Source: Bacillota bacterium (GTDB lineage Bacteria; Bacillota; Dehalobacteriia; UBA4068). From it: 9,519 bases of DNA. The notes under the pieces are model-generated. The model saw nothing but the letters and a program-made list of their open reading frames with translations, was not told where the DNA came from and did not search any database. The stretch spans positions 1 to 9,519 of the forward strand of contig JAUMYD010000061.1 of the NCBI GenBank assembly GCA_030528765.1. The letters are read 5' to 3'. Numbering within the stretch: the first letter of the stretch is position 1; each line of letters opens with the position of its first letter. This document shows positions 1 to 5,759 of this stretch, piece after piece. Both the position numbers and the translations under genes were made by a program.

Positions 1-189
1 TATGATGGTGATAAGCTCACTGCCGGCAAACCTTACGTTCAGGGCGCTACTGTGAAATGCCAGGTCATGGAACACGGCAAAGGCAAGAAAGTCGTTGTTT
101 TCCATTATAAACCCAAGAAAAACATTCGCAAGAAAAACGGTCATCGTCAGCCTTTCACCAAGCTGAAGATCGAATCCATTTCCTGCTAA
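1..189 (+). CDS. rplU: Ribosomal protein bL21, C-terminal part
   Basis: The window opens inside this frame (YDGDKLTAGKPYVQGA...) and 62 residues are visible before a TAA stop. bL21 is a structural protein of the large ribosomal subunit that binds 23S rRNA, usually about 100 residues long, so roughly the last 60% is present. The basic stretch with HYKPKKN and KKNGHRQPFTKLKI is the characteristic C-terminal signature of the family. The next gene, 44 bp downstream, is rpmA, the normal bL21-bL27 order. In many Bacillota a small protease gene (prp/ysxB) sits between the two, but here the gap is too short for it. The 5' end is outside the window. Confidence 0.96.
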   Translation, partial: YDGDKLTAGKPYVQGATVKCQVMEHGKGKKVVVFHYKPKKNIRKKNGHRQPFTKLKIESISC

Positions 190-233
190 TTTATTACCCG
201 TTTTGTAGAATATCCCAAAAAGGGGGGAAAATC

Positions 234-482
234 ATGGCTCATAAGAAGGCGGGCGGTAGTTCACGCAACGGTCGAGATTCAGCGTCTCAGCGTTTAGGCC
301 TGAAACGTGGTGATGGTCAGCTGGTTCATGCCGGAACCATTATTGTGCGTCAGCGCGGAACAAAATTCCATCCCGGTAATAACGTTGGTATCGGTAAAGA
401 TGATACCCTCTTCGCTAAAATCGAAGGCAAAGTTAAATTTGAACGGAAAGACCGGACCCGGAAACAGGTCAGCGTTTACTAA
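234..482 (+). CDS. rpmA: Ribosomal protein bL27
   Basis: This is an 82-residue protein starting MAHKKAGGSSRNGRDS, the classic bL27 N-terminus, with RQRGTKFHPGNNVGIGKDDTL and FERKDRTRKQVSVY further on. bL27 sits near the peptidyl-transferase centre of the 50S subunit, where its flexible N-terminus reaches toward the tRNA ends. The start is set by an A/G-rich ribosome-binding site (AAGGGGGGAAA, about 220-230) just upstream of the ATG. The length is complete for the family. Unlike many Bacillota bL27 proteins there is no short N-terminal extension ending in a Prp cleavage site (the LQFFA-type prepeptide), and no prp gene between rplU and rpmA. It is co-transcribed with rplU and ends at a strong terminator just after its stop. 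Confidence 0.98.
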   Translation: MAHKKAGGSSRNGRDSASQRLGLKRGDGQLVHAGTIIVRQRGTKFHPGNNVGIGKDDTLFAKIEGKVKFERKDRTRKQVSVY

Positions 483-491
483 AGCAGAAGC

Positions 492-525
492 AGCACCCTC
501 GCAGCAGCGAGGGTGCTTTTTTTTT
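492..525 (+). terminator. Intrinsic terminator of rplU-rpmA
   Basis: A perfect GC-rich stem GCACCCTCGC / GCGAGGGTGC (493-502 with 507-516), loop AGCA, is followed by nine T residues (517-525). It lies 10 bp after the rpmA stop. The other strand lacks a good U tract, so it acts mainly in the + direction. It also separates rpmA from the converging pdaB-like gene, which ends at 530. Confidence 0.95.
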
Positions 526-529
526 GCTT

Positions 530-1306
530 TCAGGGATGGCGGCGGCGCTGCACGCCCTGGCTATCCACATAGCAATCCCCCTCCAGCAGGATCTCACCTA
601 CGGGAGCGGCCTGCAGACCCAGTTCTGCCAGACCCTCCAGCACCAGAGGCAGCGCCTCTGCTGTATGCAGCCCATTATTGTGGAAAAGCAGGATATCCCC
701 GGCATGGATGTCTTTCAGGACCCGTTGGCAGATCACCTCTGCTGAAAGATCCTTCCAATCCAGGCTATCCTTTGACCATTGTATGCAGTCAAAACCGCAG
801 TCCAGCACCTGGGAGATGACCTGCTCATTGTAATCTCCGAAAGGGGGGCGGAACAGCGTGGGGCAGTAGCCTGTTGTCTCTTGGATCAAGGCAAAATTCT
901 CCTGCAATTCTGCGCGGATTTCTTCCGGGGAAAGGCTGCTGAAATGTGGATGGCTGACGGAATGCAGGCCGATCTCATGGCCGCGGGCTGCGATCTCCCG
1001 GGCCAGCTCCGGGTAATCCTCTACCCAGATGTTCACCAGGAAGAAGCTGGCTTTCACTCCATATTCGTCCAGGGTATCCAAAATTTCCGGGCTGTGCTCT
1101 GCACCCCAGCTGGCATCGAAGCTGATCCCCACCAGAGGCTTTTCAGTGTCCACTTTGTAGATGGGCAGCAGACGGCTTTCCTGGCCCATGGCTTGCAGGG
1201 CAGCGGGGCTAAACAGCAGAGCTGCAGGAAGAGCGGCAAACAGGAGCAGGAGAAAGCCGGACAGCAGACTGCCCGCCTTCTTTCGGGGAATGAAGATGAA
1301 ACGCAT
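530..1306 (-). CDS. PdaB-like polysaccharide deacetylase (NodB domain), membrane-anchored
   Basis: This is a 258-residue protein of the carbohydrate esterase family 4 (NodB) fold. A hydrophobic segment at residues 12-34 is a signal peptide or membrane anchor, so the catalytic domain is outside the cytoplasm. CE4 motifs are in order: motif 1 SFDASWG (62-68; the PdaB-type FDxSWG rather than FDDG), motif 2 HSVSHPH (115-121), motif 3 RPPFG (153-157), motif 4 WSKDSLDW (177-184) and motif 5 LLFHN (206-210). The SWG variant and the following spacing match B. subtilis PdaB, a spore-cortex or mother-cell membrane protein needed for spore maintenance. The frame stays open upstream to 1474, but I chose the ATG at 1306 because it follows AGGGGGTG at a proper distance and begins right at MRFIFIPRKK plus the membrane segment. 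The longer version would run through a terminator hairpin. The exact substrate is inferred from the family; not every FDxSWG member has proven activity. It may be monocistronic, as a terminator sits in its leader. Confidence 0.88.
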   Translation of the reverse strand: MRFIFIPRKKAGSLLSGFLLLLFAALPAALLFSPAALQAMGQESRLLPIYKVDTEKPLVGISFDASWGAEHSPEILDTLDEYGVKASFFLVNIWVEDYPELAREIAARGHEIGLHSVSHPHFSSLSPEEIRAELQENFALIQETTGYCPTLFRPPFGDYNEQVISQVLDCGFDCIQWSKDSLDWKDLSAEVICQRVLKDIHAGDILLFHNNGLHTAEALPLVLEGLAELGLQAAPVGEILLEGDCYVDSQGVQRRRHP

Positions 1307-1375
1307 GGTGTAGCACCCCCTTTTTCTCAGCATATTCCGGACAGGGGGGCGGTATGCCCCGGGCCAAAGCCGGGT

Positions 1376-1412
1376 AAAAAAGATCCGACATACTGCAAGG
1401 CAAAGCCGGATC
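1376..1412 (-). terminator. Intrinsic terminator or attenuator upstream of the pdaB-like gene
   Basis: Read on the minus strand, GATCCGGC (1412-1405) pairs with GTCGGATC (1389-1382), with one G-U pair, and is followed by six T residues (1381-1376). It lies 143 bp after the aminotransferase stop and 70 bp before the deacetylase start. It could end the ppx-aminotransferase transcript or act as an attenuator in a long leader of the deacetylase gene. A GGGGCATACCGCCCC mini-hairpin follows nearer the start codon. Confidence 0.75.
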
Positions 1413-1446
1413 CTTAAAAACCTCCTGCCGTGCAGGGGGATAAGCA

Positions 1447-1510
1447 AAGAGCAGCTCCTTTCCATTAAAAGCATGATGCGCTGATCACGAAAAGGAAAGG
1501 AACTGCTCTT
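1447..1510 (-). other. Long near-perfect inverted repeat in the aminotransferase/pdaB spacer
   Basis: Seventeen-base arms at 1494-1510 and 1447-1463 pair over their whole length in the minus-strand RNA, with a single G-U pair (in the + strand it is a C/A mismatch). The 30-base loop contains a smaller TGAT(CAGCGC)ATCA stem. No U run follows directly, so it is not a standard terminator. Together with a small CCTGC/GCAGG hairpin (1424-1436) and the terminator at 1376-1412 it makes a heavily structured RNA between two genes. The better pairing in the minus-strand RNA suggests that it acts as RNA from that strand. No riboswitch class or T-box motif was recognised. Confidence 0.7.
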
Positions 1511-1554
1511 CTTATAGCAGAATGTTCATTGGTGGGGGATTCGGCTTCCCGGAA

Positions 1555-2835
1555 TTATTTTCCCAGTGCCTTTTCCACGGCGCAGAGCTTCACCACCAGG
1601 CAGAAAAGCTCCATAGCACTGGCCAGCTCCACTGCCGGGGGCAGGGTGGGAGCGATGCGGATATTGCTGTCCTGCGGGTCCTTCCCATAGGGATAGGTGG
1701 CCCCGGCACCGGTCATCACTACACCGGCTTCCTTGCAGAGGGAAACGATCTTTTTTGCGCAGCCTTCCGGTGCATAGAAAGAGATGAAATATCCACCCTT
1801 GGGGTTTGTCCAGCGGGCGATCTCCATTTCGCCCAGCTCCTTGCTGAGTATCTCTTCCACCAGTGCGAATTTGGGACGCAGCACTTCGGCATGGCGTTCC
1901 ATCAGCTTCTCCACAGCCTCTGCATCGGGCAGCAGGCGGCAGTGACGCAGCTGATTGACCTTATCGAAGCCAATGGCCTGGACATTCAGATTTTTCATTG
2001 CCCAATCATAGTTGGCGGGGCTCATCGCCATGGCACAGATCCCACCACCGGCGATGGTCACTTTTGAGGTGGAAGCGAAGAGGTAGGGGCGGTCTGCATT
2101 GCCGACTTTTTCGCATTCTTTATAGATGTTCAGCACATGATCCCGGTTTGCACCATAGAGATGGTGAACACAATAGGCATTGTCCCAGAAGATGCGGAAA
2201 TCCTCCGCAGCAGTGGGCATGGCTGCCAGGCGGCGGACGACATCATCAGAATAGCTGACACCATCCGGATTGCTGTAGAGGGGGACGCACCAGATGCCCT
2301 TGATGCTGGGATCTTCAGCGGCCAGCTTCTCGACCAGATCCATATCCGGGCCATCTTCCAGCAGGGGAACAGGGATCATTTCGATGCCGTAGTAATCGCA
2401 GATCATGAAATGACGATCATATCCGGGGGCGGGGCAGAGGAATTTGATCGTATCCAGCTTGCTCCAGGGCTTCATTCCCGGAAGAACGCCACGGACAAAG
2501 GCGCGGCCAAAGGTGTCAAACATCAGCGTAAGGCTGGAATTCCCGCCTACGATGATCTGTTCCACGGGCATATCCAGAAAAGCTTCGCTGAAGAGACGGC
2601 GGGCTTCCGGCAGGCCGGCCAGGTTCCCGTAATTGCGGGTATCAATGCCGGTCTCGCTGATGTAGCTGTCCATAGCAGCAAAAAGGGCATTGCTGTGATC
2701 CAAAACCTCTTTGCCGGGTTTCCCTCTGGACATATCCAGCTTCAATCCGCGGGACTGGAATTCTTTGTATTTTGCCAGTAAATCCTCATAAAGCTGTTCC
2801 ATTTCTACCTGGGTCATACTAGACAATTTACGCAT
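1555..2835 (-). CDS. PLP-dependent aminotransferase, MocR-like class I (aspartate aminotransferase type)
   Basis: This 426-residue fold-type I aminotransferase resembles the Aminotran_MocR group of stand-alone aspartate aminotransferases of Clostridia and Actinobacteria, which lack the GntR DNA-binding domain. Visible landmarks: RNYGNLAGLPEAR (67-79), the cofactor-binding GGNSSLTLM (97-105), PLYSNPDG (185-192, Asn189), FWDNAY (216-221; Asp218 binds the pyridine nitrogen and Tyr221 the PLP oxygen), the Schiff-base lysine in STSKVT (Lys258), and NIRIAPT (391-397; Arg393 for the substrate carboxylate). It probably transfers the amino group between aspartate or a related amino acid and 2-oxoglutarate in the cytoplasm; the exact substrate cannot be read from sequence. 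The start is fixed by AGGAGG six bases before the ATG. It follows the Ppx/GppA gene by 44 bp with no terminator between, so they are probably co-transcribed. Confidence 0.92.
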   Translation of the reverse strand: MRKLSSMTQVEMEQLYEDLLAKYKEFQSRGLKLDMSRGKPGKEVLDHSNALFAAMDSYISETGIDTRNYGNLAGLPEARRLFSEAFLDMPVEQIIVGGNSSLTLMFDTFGRAFVRGVLPGMKPWSKLDTIKFLCPAPGYDRHFMICDYYGIEMIPVPLLEDGPDMDLVEKLAAEDPSIKGIWCVPLYSNPDGVSYSDDVVRRLAAMPTAAEDFRIFWDNAYCVHHLYGANRDHVLNIYKECEKVGNADRPYLFASTSKVTIAGGGICAMAMSPANYDWAMKNLNVQAIGFDKVNQLRHCRLLPDAEAVEKLMERHAEVLRPKFALVEEILSKELGEMEIARWTNPKGGYFISFYAPEGCAKKIVSLCKEAGVVMTGAGATYPYGKDPQDSNIRIAPTLPPAVELASAMELFCLVVKLCAVEKALGK

Positions 2836-2879
2836 GATGATCCTCCTTGGATTCTATATAAATTGGCTTGCACGCATTT

Positions 2880-3752
2880 TTAGCAGGGAAGCATTTGCTG
2901 AATGGCCCCATCCAGGATCCCTCCGCCACAAATGGCAATTTTCTGGATCTCCAGGAAATCCAAAAGGGCCAGGCTGATTTCCAGCCCTTCCCGAATGATC
3001 TCGCCCCGCCGTTCCAGCAGGGGAGAGAAGCTGCAGCGCTGGGGGATGGAAAGAGGCAAAAGCTCTGCATACAGGCTATGAAGCTGAGCCCGGCTGATGA
3101 TCCTTCCTTCAATGGCTGCCCGGTCATAGCTTTGTTGGCCGGCTAAGATCCCTGCTGCTGTGGTGATGCTTCCACCGACACCGATCAGAGTATCGGCGGC
3201 ATTCAATTTCCGATAAGTATTTCGAACAATATTCTCTATTTCCTGCTTCGTCCAGCCATTTACATGGGCGCGGACTGCACCGATATCGCCGCTGATACAA
3301 TCCAGCCCATCTGTAGTTTCGTAGATCAGCTCCATGGAAGAGCCGCCCAGATCCATTACCGGCCAGCTGGGGTCTGCACTGATGGAGCAGCGCACACCCA
3401 GAAAGGAAGTCTGAGCTTCCTCCTCTCCACTGAGTATCTCCAGTGTGGGGGCCTGGGGAACAGCCTTCTTCACTGCCTCCTGCAGTTCCTGCTTGTTTGC
3501 TGCATCCCGGACGGCAGAGGTTGCCAGAATGCGGCAGCCTGCTACCTCTTCCGCCAGAATCAGCGGCATGAAGGCTGCCACTGCCTGTACAGTATCCTGA
3601 ATACTTTCCGGGCTAAGCTTTGCCCGGTCTGCACCGGAGCCCAGGCGGGTGGTTTGCAGCCAGCTGCGGCGGCTCAGGATCTGCTGCCCTTCTGTTTCTG
3701 CGATCATCATCTGGACAGTGTTGGAACCAATATCAATCGCTGCAAATTTCAT
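2880..3752 (-). CDS. Ppx/GppA-family phosphatase (short form)
   Basis: This 290-residue protein of the ASKHA (actin/hexokinase-like) superfamily belongs to the exopolyphosphatase / pppGpp phosphatase family. Motifs: phosphate-1 loop AAIDIGSNTVQ (4-14), TSAVRDA (79-85), catalytic-region SGEEEAQ (108-114), phosphate-2 DLGGSSMEL (134-142), the glycine-rich GVGGSITTAAG (191-201) and ERRGEIIREGLEI (247-259). It has only the two N-terminal ASKHA lobes and lacks the C-terminal HD-like domain of E. coli GppA/Ppx (about 500 residues), as is common in Bacillota. Whether it acts on polyphosphate or on pppGpp cannot be decided here. I chose the ATG at 3752, which follows AGGAGG (3758-3763) at five bases, rather than one 10 codons upstream whose extension would overlap the terminator. 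In B. subtilis the S1 gene of this cluster is followed by spoIIE; here this gene occupies that place. Confidence 0.92.
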   Translation of the reverse strand: MKFAAIDIGSNTVQMMIAETEGQQILSRRSWLQTTRLGSGADRAKLSPESIQDTVQAVAAFMPLILAEEVAGCRILATSAVRDAANKQELQEAVKKAVPQAPTLEILSGEEEAQTSFLGVRCSISADPSWPVMDLGGSSMELIYETTDGLDCISGDIGAVRAHVNGWTKQEIENIVRNTYRKLNAADTLIGVGGSITTAAGILAGQQSYDRAAIEGRIISRAQLHSLYAELLPLSIPQRCSFSPLLERRGEIIREGLEISLALLDFLEIQKIAICGGGILDGAIQQMLPC

Positions 3753-3767
3753 CTTATCCTCCTGAAA

Positions 3768-3792
3768 GGAAAAACCATCCAATGGGATGGTT
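3768..3792 (-). terminator. Terminator-like hairpin between the S1-domain gene and ppx/gppA
   Basis: On the minus strand AACCATCC (3792-3785) pairs with GGATGGTT (3780-3773) around a CATT loop and runs into a T-rich tract (TTTTTCCTTT). The stem starts at the last base of the S1-gene TGA stop and ends only ten bases before the AGGAGG of ppx. The eight-base stem and interrupted U tract suggest partial termination, which would let some transcripts continue into ppx. Confidence 0.75.
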
Positions 3793-4166
3793 CAGCGGTT
3801 TCGCTTTCCTTCGTGGTAATGTTTCAGTGCTACCAGTTTTTCATTGCTATCCTTCATGAAGCGCGCCAACTTATCCTCGAAGCTGCTGTCAAAGCTTTCC
3901 TTCTTGTTTTCGGGGAGCGGGGCTGCTTTTTCTTCAAGAGGTTTTTTCAGGGAAAGGGAAACCTTCCCACTCTGGTCGATGCTCAGTACACGCACCTGCA
4001 CTTCTTGCCCCAGGCTGATGTAATCATTCACATCTTTTACAAAGGCATCAGCAATTTCGGAAATATGTACCAAGCCGGATTTTCCTTCACCCAAGTCAAT
4101 GAAGGCACCAAAGGGCATGATCCGGGATACCTTTCCCGGAAGAACACTGTCAATTTTAATTTCCAT
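3792..4166 (-). CDS. S1-domain RNA-binding protein (YabR / GSP13 type)
   Basis: This is a 124-residue protein with one S1 (OB-fold) RNA-binding domain at residues 1-75: GKVSRIMPFGAFIDLGEGKSG (11-31), GLVHISEI (31-38), YISLGQEVQVRVLSID (49-64) and KVSLSLKK (68-75), all standard S1 landmarks. The remainder (76-124) is charged and probably disordered, ending in the basic KRNR. Location next to divIC matches yabR of B. subtilis, an uncharacterised S1 protein. A ribosome- or RNA-associated role is expected. The ATG at 4166 is chosen because GGAGG lies 6 bases upstream and it gives exactly the S1 fold; the frame upstream to 4337 crosses a consensus promoter and is not coding. It has its own promoter and a terminator on each side. 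Confidence 0.92.
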   Translation of the reverse strand: MEIKIDSVLPGKVSRIMPFGAFIDLGEGKSGLVHISEIADAFVKDVNDYISLGQEVQVRVLSIDQSGKVSLSLKKPLEEKAAPLPENKKESFDSSFEDKLARFMKDSNEKLVALKHYHEGKRNR

Positions 4167-4202
4167 GAAAATCCTCCGAGTGAATGAAAAAATCACAGCC
4201 CC

Positions 4203-4232
4203 ATTATACCTTTCTATGATACACATTGTCAA
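4203..4232 (-). promoter_or_regulatory. Sigma-A type promoter for the S1-domain gene
   Basis: On the minus strand a perfect -35 TTGACA (4232-4227) and a perfect -10 TATAAT (4208-4203) are separated by 18 bp. Transcription would start near 4196, about 30 bases before the ATG at 4166. The stretch 4210-4265 is AT-rich with several A/T runs upstream of the -35, consistent with a strong promoter. Confidence 0.9.
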
Positions 4233-4323
4233 ATTTTTTCTTATTTTATGAGTTTTTTTTGTTTTGCAGGCTTCGACAAAAGCAACAGAGCATATGCCGG
4301 CCCCTCCTCTTTTCTTCCCACAG

Positions 4324-4350
4324 AAAAAACGGACCACTGCGGGTCCGTTT
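4324..4350 (-). terminator. Intrinsic terminator after divIC
   Basis: On the minus strand AAACGGACC (4350-4342) pairs with GGTCCGTTT (4335-4327) around a six-base loop, followed by more T residues (to 4324). It starts 6 bases after the divIC stop and isolates the yab/divIC transcript from the S1 gene. Confidence 0.93.
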
Positions 4351-4355
4351 GCTTA

Positions 4356-4697
4356 CTATTCGATGGGGACATCTTCTGATGCAGGGGCTGCTGCCACTGC
4401 CTCCGCCTCCGGATTCACAGCCATGACCAGGATCTCCCCTTCCATGACCATGCCCAGCCTTTCTCTGGCCAGGCGCTCGATATAGGCATTGTCATTCAGC
4501 AGTTCGATCTGGGATTGCTTTGCCTGGTATTCCTGTTCCACGGCAGCCAGCTCTGCTTCCAGCGCTGTGGCGCGTTCCTGCAGATCCATATAGCGGATGA
4601 CCTGATCACCGATTCGAATTATGCCGGAGAAGACCAAAACCAGAAGCAGGAGCCTTCCCCAGTGGAAATGTTTTCGTTTTGCTGCTGTGTTAGTCAT
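4356..4697 (-). CDS. divIC: Septum formation initiator, DivIC/FtsB family
   Basis: This is a 113-residue bitopic membrane protein. A short basic cytoplasmic tail (AAKRKHFHWGR) leads into a transmembrane helix at about 14-30. A coiled coil follows at about 37-68 (DLQERATALEAELAAVEQEYQ), then the family hallmark DNAYIERLARERLGMVMEGE (69-88). DivIC/FtsB forms a complex with FtsL and DivIB/FtsQ that activates septal peptidoglycan synthesis at the divisome. The C-terminus (93-113) is a short Ala/Glu-rich tail. The ATG at 4697 follows AGGAGG by six bases and lies inside the end of the preceding HTH gene (8-nt overlap), so the two are translationally coupled. The position after yabP-yabQ and before an S1 gene matches the B. 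subtilis yabP-yabQ-divIC-yabR order. Confidence 0.93.
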   Translation of the reverse strand: MTNTAAKRKHFHWGRLLLLVLVFSGIIRIGDQVIRYMDLQERATALEAELAAVEQEYQAKQSQIELLNDNAYIERLARERLGMVMEGEILVMAVNPEAEAVAAAPASEDVPIE

Positions 4698-4920
4698 TTT
4701 CTTCCTCCTGTGGATCAAACAGAGCCAGCGCCTCACCCGGGATCACGATCACTGTTTCATACCCTTTTGCCCGGGCCCGATTATAAAGTGTGGCTACTGA
4801 ACTTTCTGCCAGGCCCAGGCGTTTTGCGATGGCTGCCGCGCTCAGGCCGCTTTCCTTCAGGGTGACAACCTGCTTCTCTCTGAAGCTTAAATTTTGTGCA
4901 TTACGGATCTCGATCTGCAT
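4690..4920 (-). CDS. Small helix-turn-helix protein (sigma-70 region 4 / LuxR-like)
   Basis: This is a 76-residue protein. Residues 11-52 (LSFREKQVVTLKESGLSAAA, then IAKRLGLAESSVATLYNRARAK) form a helix-turn-helix of the sigma region 4 / LuxR-GerE shape, with recognition helix near 38-50. The C-terminal tail YETVIVIPGEALALFDPQ ends in an acidic EEEND. No partner or receiver domain is present, so it is a stand-alone DNA-binding protein; its targets are unknown. I chose the ATG at 4920, with GAGG eight bases upstream, over one eight codons earlier that has no ribosome-binding site. It lies between yabQ and divIC, where B. subtilis has no such gene. It overlaps divIC by 8 nt and has its own promoter, so it may control itself and divIC. 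This last point is inference. Confidence 0.85.
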   Translation of the reverse strand: MQIEIRNAQNLSFREKQVVTLKESGLSAAAIAKRLGLAESSVATLYNRARAKGYETVIVIPGEALALFDPQEEEND

Positions 4921-4962
4921 TTTCGTTGCCTCAAAACATAGCACGGAGGGGTAGGTGGCATT

Positions 4963-4991
4963 ATTATATCAGTATTTCATGGACAAATCAA
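4963..4991 (-). promoter_or_regulatory. Promoter for the HTH-divIC unit
   Basis: On the minus strand TTGATT (4991-4986), a 17-bp spacer and a perfect TATAAT (4968-4963) preceded by TGA form an extended -10 promoter. The start would be near 4956, giving a leader of about 35 bases to the ATG at 4920. It is placed between the yabQ stop (5011) and the HTH gene, so divIC can be expressed independently of the sporulation genes yabP-yabQ. Confidence 0.8.
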
Positions 4992-5000
4992 GGACAAATC
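4981..5000 (-). repeat. Phased 9-bp direct repeat at the HTH-divIC promoter
   Basis: GATTTGTCC occurs twice on the minus strand (5000-4992 and 4989-4981) with an 11-bp period, about one helical turn. The downstream copy overlaps the -35 element. Such phasing would suit a regulator dimer binding one face of the helix. The binding protein is unknown; the adjacent HTH protein is one candidate. Confidence 0.6.
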
Positions 5001-5010
5001 GTGTACAAAA

Positions 5011-5481
5011 CTATATTTTTTCCGGTGGGTCCGGAGTTTTTCGGGCAGAGGCAATCTTTCCCAGCCTTCTCCAGCCCAGACAGAGCTTTCGGGCCGCCTT
5101 CAGATTCCACTGTTTTCCGGTTTTTGGGGGCTGCTGCGCTTTTTTCTCCCGAAGGGCCCGTGGTTTTTGCTTGTTTTGCATCCATTTTTCTGCTCGCAGC
5201 CGTGGGCGGAGCAGAAGAAAATATAAAAGCAGCGCGCTTCCCATCCAGGCGAAAACTGCCGGGCGCAGGCTGCCATCGCTGAGCCCGAACCAAAGCAGCA
5301 GAGCCAGAATGCTGCAGCAAAGGCTGAAAAGAAGATCCCGCCACCAGTAGTCCCCCGGAAGAGGATGCGAGCGCCCAAGTATGCCCCGGTAAAGATCATA
5401 AGAAAGGCCCAGCCCCAGACCGATCAGCAGGGAAAGCAGCAGCTGCCAAAGCTGCTGCTGCATCCAACCCGGGGCACTCAT
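5011..5481 (-). CDS. yabQ: Spore cortex biosynthesis membrane protein YabQ
   Basis: This is a 156-residue protein with hydrophobic segments at about 11-27, 48-67 and 73-92, followed by a long very basic tail (93-156). The conserved LGLSYDLYRG (24-33), YWWRDLLFSL (45-54) and FGLSDGSLRPAVF (65-77) correspond to the YabQ pattern of an N-terminal helix, a DLYR motif and a DGxLR turn between membrane helices. In B. subtilis YabQ localises to the forespore membranes and is needed for spore cortex formation. The ATG at 5481 overlaps the yabP stop as ATGA; there is no clear Shine-Dalgarno, so translation is coupled to yabP. The frame upstream to 5547 lies wholly inside yabP and was not used. The Lys/Arg/Pro-rich tail is longer than the core needs and may bind nucleic acid or the cell wall. 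Confidence 0.88.
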   Translation of the reverse strand: MSAPGWMQQQLWQLLLSLLIGLGLGLSYDLYRGILGRSHPLPGDYWWRDLLFSLCCSILALLLWFGLSDGSLRPAVFAWMGSALLLYFLLLRPRLRAEKWMQNKQKPRALREKKAQQPPKTGKQWNLKAARKLCLGWRRLGKIASARKTPDPPEKI

Positions 5482-5759
5482 TTCAAAAGCCGGGCCAGTG
5501 CGTTTCTGCTCTTGCGGCGCATGCTTTTTTCTTCCCGGCTGCGGCAATAGCTGATGCTTTCGATCTCCCCAGTGATGAGAATGCTTCCTGCTGTCAGGTC
5601 CAGCCCGGAAATTTTCAGGCCGGAACCCAGAATATCCATCCCCCCAAAAACGCTGCTGAGAATGATCTGCTGCTCCCCAAAGCTATCTACATTGTTGATG
5701 CCGCTGATGGAGAGCTGTTTTCGATCGTCCAAAATCAGTTTTTGACCCTTTTCGCTCAT
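5478..5759 (-). CDS. yabP: Sporulation protein YabP (YabP/YqfC family)
   Basis: This 93-residue protein matches the YabP/YqfC pattern: RKQLSISGINNVDSFGEQQI (13-32), LSSVFGGMDILGSGLKISGL (34-53), then GSILITGEIESISYCRS (58-74) and a basic tail. In B. subtilis yabP is a sigma-E gene required for cortex formation in the mother cell. The start ATG at 5759 has a very strong AGGAGGAGG site six bases upstream. The open frame extending to 6023 upstream is low-complexity, lacks family similarity and was rejected. It is the first gene of the minus-strand cluster, followed by yabQ with an ATGA overlap. The usual upstream neighbour of the Bacillus cluster (an S4-domain gene) is absent; a divergent TetR gene lies there instead. 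Confidence 0.9.
   Translation of the reverse strand: MSEKGQKLILDDRKQLSISGINNVDSFGEQQIILSSVFGGMDILGSGLKISGLDLTAGSILITGEIESISYCRSREEKSMRRKSRNALARLLK

Noticed and set aside
1307..1375. A sporulation-sigma promoter (GGCATACC near 1350) for the pdaB-like gene
   Set aside because: Only a partial -10 and no acceptable -35 at the right distance; the bases are better explained by a small GGGG/CCCC hairpin.
2137..2781. A 214-codon + strand frame inside the aminotransferase gene
   Set aside because: Antisense to a well-supported aminotransferase with all PLP motifs; typical of GC-rich coding strands.
3264..4187. A 307-codon + strand frame across ppx/gppA and the S1 gene
   Set aside because: Antisense to two recognised genes and runs through their intergenic terminator; composition not protein-like.
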